Of a stretch of 5,367 nucleotides of DNA, positions 1-5,367 are shown piece by piece. Source of the stretch: Treponema sp. Its GTDB lineage: Bacteria > Spirochaetota > Spirochaetia > Treponematales > Breznakiellaceae. The stretch spans positions 1-5,367 of the forward strand of contig JAISPH010000169.1 in NCBI GenBank assembly GCA_031275035.1, given 5' to 3'. Made by a program: the position numbers and the translations under genes. Position 1 is the stretch's first letter, and every line of letters begins with the position of its first letter. The notes below the pieces were generated by a model, which did no database searches, was not told where the DNA came from, and saw only the letters and a list, made by a program, of their open reading frames with translations.

Positions 1-1783
1 ACCCGCTTTTTGCCGCGGTGAAGATACGCCCATTAGTATAACCACTGTCAACTGAAGTAAAAATACTGGAATTATCACTGTACCAATATGCGGATACTGC
101 AACGTCTCCTGTTTTAGTACCGTCACCCTGATACCTGTCATTCCACCGTATCGTGTAGGATGTTCCCTGGGTTGCAAAGAAATAATAATACTGGGAAGCA
201 GAAGAGCTTATGGTGTTTGTTGCCCATCCCCGGTCGGTAAGTTCCGTACCAATGGTGGGGGGATCAAGCAGCCGGGTTGTTACCGCGATATACGCCGACA
301 TTTCACTTTCTTCGCTCAGGCTATTTACCGTGCTGATACCATAGTAATAGGTAGTACCCCTTGAAAGACCGGTATTTGTGTAGGCGGCGGTATTGCTGGT
401 TCCAATTTCGGAGTAAACCCCGTCGGCGGCATTGGAACGGTATATTTTATAGCCGGCGGCGCTTGAAACCGCTGTCCAGGAAATGGCTATACTGCTTGTA
501 GTGGTCGCTCCAACGCTTAACCCGGATGGCGGCGGCAGCCGTGTTGTTGCTGTCACATACGATGACTGCGGGCTTTCCCCCCACATATTTACCGCGTTGA
601 CTTTATAGTAATAAGCGGTGTCCGGCGACAGGCTCAAGTCCGTGTAGGCGGCGGTATTGCTGGTTCCAATTTCGGAGTAGGTTCCGCCGGCAACGGCAGA
701 ACGGTATATCTTATAGCTAAGGGCGTTTGAAACCGCTGTCCAGGAAATGCCGATACTGTTTGAGCTTACCGTTCCCGCGCTTAAACCGCCGGGGATGTCC
801 GGCGCTGCCGGGTTCAGCAGATATACCGCTCCGGCGGACTCGCCAAAGCCGTTAACCGCTTTTAGCCTAAAGGTTGTTGAAGCAGGCGCCGGAAAGGCAA
901 TGCTGTAACTGGTAGCGGCCGGGGCGATGGGATAATCCGTAGTTCCATCGTTTAATATAAAGCCGGTTTCGTTCCAGGAATTGTCGATCCAGCTCAGGGT
1001 AAGATCGCTGCCGTCCCAGGCTGTTGCCGTTAAACCGGAAGGGGCCGACGGCGGGCCGTTAAGGTCTGTTGCGGTAAGGGTGATTGCCTTTTCGCTCCAA
1101 GTTCCTCTTCGTACTACCGCGATCTCCGTAATGACCGCAATAAGATTCCCCGTCCCGTTTATCCCGTCATACAATGAGAATACCACAAGATGATCCCCCA
1201 CGGGCATTTCCTGGTCTTCATACACTATTTCTATGGTGGCCGTACCGATGTCCGGTTCCAGCGCGGGAACAAGAGGCGTCCCGTCAATGACCGTTTCAAC
1301 AGAGACAACGCCGGAATCAGGCGGGAGCGTGATTCCAATGTTGATGAAACCGGTCCCCCCCTCGGCGGTGTCGGCGAAGGTAAGAAGAAAGTTCAGTGTT
1401 TCGGCAAATTTTTCGGTAATAACCTTCTGCAAAGACCCCTGGAGTACCACTTCGCCATCTTCGGAAAAACCCTGGAGGGTAAATTTCCAGGTTCCTGCCC
1501 GTACATAAACTATTGCGTCATCAAAATCGTAAAAATCCGCGAGCCAGCTTTCTTTTGCGTCCTGCGCGGTATAGGCGGTCCCGTACAGGCTAAACCAGCT
1601 TATATCCTCCAGGCCCGCTATGCTGGGCAGCACGGAACGCGTTCCGTGCTGCCCAGCCCCGATACGCAGGGCCACAAGCCCATCGCCGGGAACTGCCGCT
1701 TCCGGTTCTGTCAGAAACTGACAGGCACTCACAAGCAAAGAAATACCGATAAGCGTAATCGCCGTAATTTTCTTTCTACTCAT
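1..1783 (-). CDS. Fn3-repeat lipoprotein, 3' end cut by the window edge (gene A)
   Basis: The frame reads minus from 1783 to the left edge without a stop, giving 594 codons; the C-terminus lies outside. I translated it by hand. Residues 1-21 (MSRKKITAITLIGISLLVSAC) form a lipoprotein signal with Cys21 as the lipidated residue. Residues about 55-240 look like an all-beta region (for example VRAGTWKFTLQGFSEDG, then a DGTPLVPAL stretch). Three Fn3-like domains follow at about 242-322, 323-414 and 415-503; the last two carry the SW-YKIYRS-YYY pattern and repeat each other closely. From about 504 another beta domain begins (GTSYTIRWNDRYQGDGT) and is cut off. ATG 1783 is preferred over ATG 1786 because GAGGAG lies 6 nt upstream of the first but only 3 nt from the second. 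The gene follows gene B by 10 nt, so it is probably cotranscribed. Fn3 arrays usually bind proteins or glycans or act as spacers; an anchored adhesive or scaffold role is inference. I do not recognise a named gene. Confidence 0.92.
   Translation of the reverse strand, partial: MSRKKITAITLIGISLLVSACQFLTEPEAAVPGDGLVALRIGAGQHGTRSVLPSIAGLEDISWFSLYGTAYTAQDAKESWLADFYDFDDAIVYVRAGTWKFTLQGFSEDGEVVLQGSLQKVITEKFAETLNFLLTFADTAEGGTGFINIGITLPPDSGVVSVETVIDGTPLVPALEPDIGTATIEIVYEDQEMPVGDHLVVFSLYDGINGTGNLIAVITEIAVVRRGTWSEKAITLTATDLNGPPSAPSGLTATAWDGSDLTLSWIDNSWNETGFILNDGTTDYPIAPAATSYSIAFPAPASTTFRLKAVNGFGESAGAVYLLNPAAPDIPGGLSAGTVSSNSIGISWTAVSNALSYKIYRSAVAGGTYSEIGTSNTAAYTDLSLSPDTAYYYKVNAVNMWGESPQSSYVTATTRLPPPSGLSVGATTTSSIAISWTAVSSAAGYKIYRSNAADGVYSEIGTSNTAAYTNTGLSRGTTYYYGISTVNSLSEESEMSAYIAVTTRLLDPPTIGTELTDRGWATNTISSSASQYYYFFATQGTSYTIRWNDRYQGDGTKTGDVAVSAYWYSDNSSIFTSVDSGYTNGRIFTAAKSG
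378..679 (-). repeat. Tandem Fn3-domain DNA repeat, 264-bp period
   Basis: Two identical 38-nt blocks lie at 378-415 and 642-679, exactly 264 nt (88 codons) apart. At the same offset two identical 23-nt blocks lie at 463-485 and 727-749. The 38-nt block encodes YSEIGTSNTAAYT; the 23-nt block encodes the start of each domain's ISWTAVS strand. Sequence between the blocks has diverged. This points to domain duplication within gene A, with the blocks kept identical by recent origin or gene conversion. Confidence 0.9.
1622..1657. repeat. Perfect 36-bp palindrome inside gene A
   Basis: The arm GCTGGGCAGCACGGAACG (1622-1639) is followed directly by its exact reverse complement (1640-1657), with no spacer and no mismatch. 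In RNA it could form a 16-bp stem with a CGCG loop. It covers gene A codons 43-54 (AGQHGTRSVLPS), begins on a codon boundary and is a whole number of codons, so the reading frame is kept. It sits just after the lipoprotein linker. It could be an in-frame palindromic element or a structured mRNA site; the outer flanking bases (1621/1658) do not pair. Confidence 0.95.
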
Positions 1784-1789
1784 CATGTG

Positions 1790-1795
1790 CTCCTC
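1790..1795 (-). promoter_or_regulatory. Shine-Dalgarno of gene A, overlapping the gene B stop
   Basis: Minus strand GAGGAG lies 6 nt before ATG 1783 and 3 nt before the adjacent ATG 1786. The spacing decides in favour of 1783. The first two bases of the site are the last two bases of gene B's TGA stop (1794-1796), an arrangement typical of translational coupling, so ribosomes finishing B may reinitiate on A. Confidence 0.8.
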
Positions 1796-4013
1796 AATTC
1801 GTTACCGTCACACGGCAGCTTGCGGAACGTTTTTCGCCCTTGCTGTCTGTAACCACCAGGGTAACGGTATAAATTCCCGTGCTGTACGTATTGCTGTTGA
1901 AGATAAAAGATGAAGAAGCTGCGCCGGAAACAGGCGTCCCGTTCACATACCATTGATAAGTGTTCCAGCTTCCCGTCGCCGAGACAGTGGCGCTCTGTCC
2001 TTTCGGTATGGTAAGCAGCGCTTCCGTTGCAAGATCCGCATCCGTAACCGGTATAAGCTCCGCGCTGATACGAGGCTGACCGGGCGCGGCGGCGGTAAAA
2101 GCCGAAGCGTTCCGGGGAATCGCGGCAAGGCGGTTGCCGCCCGCCTTCCCCATAAGGTCCGTACTGACAAGAAAGCTTTCATAAGTAGTATCGTTGTAAA
2201 TCTCAACAAGATAACTGCCTATGGCGTTGTGGTGAACTGAATAGATGTAAGCGCCGGGGTAATCGTCGTACACAATTTCCCATATTTTCCTTGAAGCTGT
2301 TAAATCGTATTTGATAAGCCAGGGTTTTGCTTCCCCCCCTGCCTCAGCGCACCAACCCCCAAACACCATTGTACCGTCAGAGTCAAGTACCATGTTGTTT
2401 ATTACCGCCTTTCCGTTGGCATACTTTGAATCCACAAGCCAGGGGCTGGAACCAAAAGTACCGGCGTTTACATCAAGTTTATTGATAATACCCCGGTATC
2501 CTGTTGCCCCTTCATAAGTTCCGGCTACGTAGAATTCATTGTTCACCGTAAAGATCGTGGTTATTTCGTATCTGTCAAGACGGACACGGGTTTTTTGTAC
2601 TCCGTCGGCGCCGACAAAATACAAATATGAGCCGAGCAGACCGCTTGCCGGCTGGTAATCGCCGGCAAGCACAATGTACGTTTGTTGTGCGGCATCGTAT
2701 TTTAGATCCAGAAAATATGTGTCGTCTGTTTCAGGCGATGTCCAGAGTTTTGTATGCTGCGCGGTATCCCAGCTTGCCTGAGAAATAGAAGCTATATAAA
2801 TTTGGGACATATTCCGGTTATAATCAAAGAGTTCCGCTCCAAGGGCATACCCGGTATTATTCTTTACAACACAATCTCCATAAAGCGCCTGCGTTTCCGG
2901 GTCTATATCATTAATAAAGTCAGCGTAAAACACGCTGGGTACCCCGTTCAAATCGGTATTCAGGATGAAGGGAAAACCGTCGGCATCTTCATCATACGCC
3001 TGCCCGGAAAATACCAGTCCTCCCGAATTTTCAATAAAGCCCCGGATATTAAGGGACGCGGGAGCATTGTTGAGGGTTATTTTTTTCTCAACGCTGAGGG
3101 AACCATCGGGCGCAAGCATCCCAAGATAAGAGACAGAACCAACCGTCGGCTGGGTTATCATAGCAAGAGAATAGTTTGACCTGCCGGTTACAATGTAACC
3201 ATCGTTTATATTGGCGCGGGGAGCAAGCAGGCCCATAGAAAAATAAATTCCCGTTTCCCTGGTAGTAGGGATAGTCCAGATGTTTTTTGCCGTGTTGGGG
3301 TTAAAGTGTTCAACCAGATACAGGCTGGGATTAGCCTGGCTCGTATATATAAAACTGTATACCCGTCCCGGCTGTAAGGGCGTAGCGGGAAAATTCTTTC
3401 TTGTAAGATCCCCGATGGTAATATTACTAAGGGAAGTAACGTTTTGATCAAAAACAAAAACAGCGCCGCTGCCGCCGGGGATTTCGTTCCCGGTGGAACC
3501 GTAGGGTTTTTTTATATAAATTCCCTGTTCCATCCAAATAGAATCACTGGAATCGTTGCGTATCAACACAAAAATTGAATTTGTCGAGACATCAACCAGA
3601 GGCGGTACTTCCTGGGTGTTTACCTGGCCCGCCTCCAGCTTTTTGATTTTTACGTTGGCGGTATTGTTGGCATAATAGGGGACAGTCACATTTCCGAAGG
3701 GTATCAGGTATTCAAAATACAGGGTTTCGCCATTTTTATCGGCGGAGGTGGGCTGTAATTCCCACTGATTGGAACCCTGCGCCGGAATCTGCCTTATGGT
3801 ATCCGGTACATTCTGATATATCGGAGGATCGTTGATATATACGTTAACCGCATAACCGGTGTTGTTTACTATCTTTAGATATGTCTTGTTATCCGAACCC
3901 GGTGTATCCGGCTGCTGCTGATTGCCGGAACTATCGTCGGAGGGCATTTCACAAGCCACGAGAAATAATACCAAAATGATAAAAAAATAGTGCTGCTTAT
4001 AGACGGCAGGCAT
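1794..4013 (-). CDS. Large lipoprotein with propeller-like centre and C-terminal Ig/PKD-like domain (gene B)
   Basis: This 739-aa protein starts at ATG 4013, where AAAGGAG lies 7 nt upstream and the signal begins cleanly: MPAVYKQHYFFIILVLFLVAC, lipobox LVA-C, Cys21. A Ser/Gln/Pro/Asp linker runs to about 43. Residues about 44-130 (YLKIVNNTGYAVNVYI) and 145-235 (IFVLIRNDSSDSIWM, ending GRVYSFIYTS) look like two copies of a beta module also seen in gene C. Residues about 240-640 contain recurring blades such as GGLVFSGQAYDEDADG, FYVAGTYEG and GTMVFGGW followed by PWLIKYDL, suggesting a beta-propeller of the PQQ/SBBP-like kind; the blade count is uncertain. Residues about 666-739 (GSWNTYQWYVNG, then YTVTLVVTDSKG) are Ig/PKD-like. 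No catalytic motif is visible, so a binding or scaffolding role is inference. It is the middle gene of the C-B-A unit. Confidence 0.93.
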   Translation of the reverse strand: MPAVYKQHYFFIILVLFLVACEMPSDDSSGNQQQPDTPGSDNKTYLKIVNNTGYAVNVYINDPPIYQNVPDTIRQIPAQGSNQWELQPTSADKNGETLYFEYLIPFGNVTVPYYANNTANVKIKKLEAGQVNTQEVPPLVDVSTNSIFVLIRNDSSDSIWMEQGIYIKKPYGSTGNEIPGGSGAVFVFDQNVTSLSNITIGDLTRKNFPATPLQPGRVYSFIYTSQANPSLYLVEHFNPNTAKNIWTIPTTRETGIYFSMGLLAPRANINDGYIVTGRSNYSLAMITQPTVGSVSYLGMLAPDGSLSVEKKITLNNAPASLNIRGFIENSGGLVFSGQAYDEDADGFPFILNTDLNGVPSVFYADFINDIDPETQALYGDCVVKNNTGYALGAELFDYNRNMSQIYIASISQASWDTAQHTKLWTSPETDDTYFLDLKYDAAQQTYIVLAGDYQPASGLLGSYLYFVGADGVQKTRVRLDRYEITTIFTVNNEFYVAGTYEGATGYRGIINKLDVNAGTFGSSPWLVDSKYANGKAVINNMVLDSDGTMVFGGWCAEAGGEAKPWLIKYDLTASRKIWEIVYDDYPGAYIYSVHHNAIGSYLVEIYNDTTYESFLVSTDLMGKAGGNRLAAIPRNASAFTAAAPGQPRISAELIPVTDADLATEALLTIPKGQSATVSATGSWNTYQWYVNGTPVSGAASSSFIFNSNTYSTGIYTVTLVVTDSKGEKRSASCRVTVTN
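2643..2670. repeat. 10-bp inverted repeat with 8-nt loop inside gene B
   Basis: GCTTGCCGGC (2643-2652) and GCCGGCAAGC (2661-2670) are perfect complements around an 8-nt spacer. It lies in the propeller-like region and encodes LAGDYQPAS in frame. A separate perfect 12-bp palindrome, GTCGGCGCCGAC, lies 27 nt away at 2604-2615. Both may be chance in a GC-rich coding stretch or REP-like sequences. Confidence 0.7.
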
Positions 4014-4020
4014 AATAATT

Positions 4021-4027
4021 CTCCTTT
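4021..4027 (-). promoter_or_regulatory. Shine-Dalgarno of gene B
   Basis: Minus strand AAAGGAG lies 7 nt before ATG 4013. It fixes the start downstream of an in-frame ATG at 4085, which would add 24 unlikely residues before the lipoprotein signal. A small inverted repeat (TTCAC-TAC-GTGAA, 4026-4038) overlaps the first two bases of the site and could modestly affect access. Confidence 0.85.
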
Positions 4028-4039
4028 CACGTAGTGAAC

Positions 4040-4072
4040 AAACCGGCGGGGCATGTTTCGCCCCACCGGTTT
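4040..4072 (-). terminator. Strong hairpin after gene C, possible attenuator or weak terminator
   Basis: Minus-strand RNA folds as AAACCGGUGGGGC, loop GAAACAU, GCCCCGCCGGUUU: a 13-bp stem including one G-U pair. On the plus strand the same position is a C/A mismatch, so the structure favours minus transcripts. It starts 5 nt after gene C's TAA. The following tract is only UUGUUCA after the stem's own UUU, so termination may be partial. Alternatives are an mRNA-stabilising or processing hairpin that sets different levels of genes C and B. Confidence 0.6.
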
Positions 4073-4077
4073 TGTCA

Positions 4078-5202
4078 TTATTCAAATGTCATGGTCCCTA
4101 TCTCTTCTATGGTTGATATGTTTATATCACCCGGATTAGCGCCGCTGACATTGATACGATAAATTTTATCACTTTCAAATTCAAACGTCGGAACCGGCTC
4201 CTGATAAGCCGGGGTCCCGATTTTGAACTGGGCCTTGGTAGCCGTATCGAGATACTCATCGTTGGAACCAGGCTTCTTTGCCATATCTATCTGGAAGGTC
4301 AAAGAGTTGCTTGGGTTTATGGCTTCACCGCCGGTTGAAGTCTGGACTGTTCTTAATCCATCGTAAAGGGTCATACCGGTACTGTGGTTGTTTTGTATAA
4401 CCAGATACGCGCTGCCGGTTTTTAACACTATATCGTTCCCCAAATAATTACTGGCATTAAGGGTTGCCTCCTCCAGGGAATCATCCAGGGAAAAATATTC
4501 AAACTTTGCTTTTCCATCCAGGTTACCGCCCTGATACTTGGGGTATACCGTGATAATCTCTCCCCGGCTCTGGTTAAATCTTCTAAATACCGGGAATATC
4601 ATATAGGTACCGCTCTCCACGTTAAACGTGGTGTTATATGATCCCTGCCCCGCATAACCTATCAGGTCGCCCTGTATGCCGTCCCTGCGCAGCTCTATGT
4701 TATAGGACGTACTGTTTTGAAGGGTAATTTTCTTGTTGCCTCCCAAAAAGGCGCTGATCGTGTAAACCAGTTTGTTTTCGGCATTTGTGTTATAAAATGC
4801 GTAAATCCTGGTAAAGGGCTTATTGGTCAGCGCGGAAAGGTTGTTTTTGTTTGCAAGATAATCCGCTTCGGTAACCAGAAAGAGCACAAAATCTCCGGTA
4901 GTCGCAAAAAGGGTGGAATCTTTTTTCAGTCCATGCTCCCCGCCGCCTATGGGTACCCCGCTTATCAGGCTTGACGCGCTGGGGGCTCCCTTAAAGGCTA
5001 CCAGTTTCTCATTGGCATCGTTTTTAACCTTAATGGAGTAATTCGTGAGGTAGTTCGCGTAATCAATGCCATTACCGCTCCCGTTTCCATCCCCCTTGCC
5101 GTTACTATTGTCGTCTTCCCCCGCCGGGTTCGGGCAGGCCATCAAGACCAGCGCCGCCGCCAAAAGAAACAGAAAAAACGTATTCCTTGTCTTCATCTTC
5201 AT
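4078..5202 (-). CDS. Lipoprotein with repeated beta modules (gene C)
   Basis: This 374-aa protein starts at ATG 5202, 6 nt after AAGGAG. Its signal, MKMKTRNTFFLFLLAAALVLMAC, has lipobox LMA-C with Cys23, followed by a flexible linker rich in Gly, Asn and Asp (about 24-47). The rest looks all-beta and falls into three approximate repeats: about 55-150 (YSIKVKNDANEKLVAF), 156-255 (KKITLQNSTSYNIELRRDG) and 264-360 (AYLVIQNNHSTGMTLYDG, ending KIYRINVSG). Each opens with an I/V-x-N strand, and the third closes with a Y-x-I/F strand; gene B's N-terminal half has similar modules. No catalytic residues or known family signature are apparent, and I do not recognise it. It is the first complete gene after the upstream terminator, so probably the promoter-proximal gene of the unit. 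A surface or periplasmic binding protein is the likeliest role, by inference only. Confidence 0.92.
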   Translation of the reverse strand: MKMKTRNTFFLFLLAAALVLMACPNPAGEDDNSNGKGDGNGSGNGIDYANYLTNYSIKVKNDANEKLVAFKGAPSASSLISGVPIGGGEHGLKKDSTLFATTGDFVLFLVTEADYLANKNNLSALTNKPFTRIYAFYNTNAENKLVYTISAFLGGNKKITLQNSTSYNIELRRDGIQGDLIGYAGQGSYNTTFNVESGTYMIFPVFRRFNQSRGEIITVYPKYQGGNLDGKAKFEYFSLDDSLEEATLNASNYLGNDIVLKTGSAYLVIQNNHSTGMTLYDGLRTVQTSTGGEAINPSNSLTFQIDMAKKPGSNDEYLDTATKAQFKIGTPAYQEPVPTFEFESDKIYRINVSGANPGDINISTIEEIGTMTFE

Positions 5203-5208
5203 ATCATT

Positions 5209-5214
5209 CTCCTT
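5209..5214 (-). promoter_or_regulatory. Shine-Dalgarno of gene C
   Basis: Minus strand AAGGAG lies 6 nt before ATG 5202 and 12 nt before the in-frame ATG at 5196, so 5202 is preferred. An upstream in-frame ATG at 5295 lies inside the terminator hairpin and has no comparable site. Confidence 0.85.
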
Positions 5215-5225
5215 CGAAAATATTT

Positions 5226-5245
5226 TTACAGAGATACCCCTGTAA
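5226..5245 (-). promoter_or_regulatory. Dyad in gene C leader, candidate promoter/operator
   Basis: TTACAG and CTGTAA are perfect inverted arms separated by 8 nt, within the 55-nt stretch between the upstream terminator and gene C. On the minus strand a weak -35-like TTCATT (5249-5244) and -10-like TAAAAA (5228-5223) bracket the dyad with 15-nt spacing, so it would sit in the promoter spacer. The hexamers match consensus poorly. The promoter is inferred mainly because a terminator precedes the gene and no other room exists. Confidence 0.3.
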
Positions 5246-5257
5246 TGAACGTTGTGG

Positions 5258-5300
5258 AAAAATAAAAAAACCGGAATATTCCTGTAAGGGAACATTCCGG
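5258..5300 (-). terminator. Intrinsic terminator of an upstream minus-strand gene
   Basis: Minus-strand RNA forms CCGGAAUGUUCC, loop CUUACA, GGAAUAUUCCGG: a 12-bp stem with one G-U pair (a mismatch on the plus strand). It runs straight into a U tract, seven U, one A, five U. This is a textbook Rho-independent terminator directed leftward, ending whatever gene lies beyond the right edge and separating it from gene C. Confidence 0.9.
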
Positions 5301-5322
5301 CCTGAATTGGAAATGGTAAAAA

Positions 5323-5367
5323 CTACGGTTTCAGCAAGACTCTCATGGGGGGGGGGGGGGGGGGGGG
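5323..5367 (-). CDS. Possible C-terminal tail of an upstream gene
   Basis: The minus frame reads MRVLLKP and then TAG at 5325-5323, 22 nt before the terminator, a normal distance for the end of a gene. Upstream codons are all CCC because of the G run, so the real sequence beyond is unreadable here. At least one other frame is also open in this short stretch, so the assignment rests mainly on spacing to the terminator. Confidence 0.3.
   Translation of the reverse strand, partial: PPPPPPPMRVLLKP
5347..5367. repeat. Poly-G run of 21 nt reaching the window edge
   Basis: Twenty-one consecutive G occupy the last bases of the window. A run stopping exactly at the edge is most simply a sequencing or assembly artefact (no-signal poly-G from two-colour chemistry at a contig end). 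A genuine slippage-prone homopolymer, as known near some Treponema pallidum tpr genes, cannot be excluded. Confidence 0.9.

Noticed and set aside
1190..1852. A 220-aa open frame on the plus strand
   Set aside because: It lies opposite gene A and the end of gene B, has a basic, low-structure composition and no credible ribosome site, while the minus frame gives a coherent lipoprotein with Fn3 domains.
2127..2147. AAGGCGG / CCGCCTT inverted repeat in gene B
   Set aside because: Seven base pairs in GC-rich coding sequence with a competing overlapping repeat are expected by chance.
2754..3179. A 141-aa open frame on the plus strand
   Set aside because: It is antisense to the propeller-like region of gene B, with no recognisable domain or start signal.
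4014..4085. Longer start for gene B at ATG 4085
   Set aside because: It would translate through the intergenic hairpin and bury the lipoprotein signal behind 24 residues; the Shine-Dalgarno supports 4013.
5203..5295. Longer start for gene C at ATG 5295
   Set aside because: That ATG is inside the terminator stem and would place 31 residues before the signal peptide; AAGGAG supports 5202.
5204..5346. A minus frame open from the right edge through the terminator, ending in TGA near gene C's start
   Set aside because: It crosses a strong terminator and U tract and yields a short peptide with no recognisable features; more likely a chance open frame.

Overview
The window holds three consecutive minus-strand genes, read from right to left. 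Each encodes a predicted lipoprotein: a short N-terminus, a hydrophobic stretch and a lipobox cysteine, then an acidic or Gly/Asn/Pro-rich linker and a long, probably beta-rich exported region. No enzyme, RNA gene, transposase, CRISPR array or phage gene is visible. Roughly even base composition, relaxed lipoboxes (LVSA-C, LVA-C, LMA-C), Fn3, Ig/PKD and propeller modules, and clear AGGAG ribosome binding sites suggest a spirochaete of the insect-gut Treponema type (T. primitia / T. azotonutricium relatives). This is an inference from protein style; no marker gene is present to prove it.

Layout from right to left. 5347-5367 is an unbroken G run that reaches the window edge. Just inside it, a possible seven-codon tail of an upstream minus-strand gene ends at 5323. 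A convincing intrinsic terminator (5258-5300) follows, then a compact 55-nt leader with a 6-8-6 dyad and a Shine-Dalgarno. Gene C (4078-5202) encodes a 374-aa lipoprotein that looks like two or three repeats of a roughly 90-residue module. A 64-nt gap carries a strong hairpin (4040-4072) that pairs fully only in minus-strand RNA. Gene B (1794-4013) encodes a 739-aa lipoprotein: two modules resembling those of gene C, a propeller-like central region and a C-terminal Ig/PKD-like domain. Gene A (1-1783, cut by the left edge) starts 10 nt after gene B's stop, with its Shine-Dalgarno overlapping that stop. It encodes a lipoprotein with an N-terminal beta domain, three Fn3-like domains (two with nearly identical DNA) and the start of another beta domain.

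The arrangement reads as one transcription unit, C-B-A, insulated from upstream by the terminator. All three products should be membrane-anchored, and possibly surface-exposed, binding or structural proteins. No substrate or partner can be named from sequence alone. The most unusual DNA feature is a perfect 36-bp palindrome at 1622-1657 inside gene A. It starts on a codon boundary and spans exactly 12 codons. No complete new system is demonstrated; the best candidates for novelty are this in-frame palindrome and the repeated lipoprotein module shared by genes B and C.
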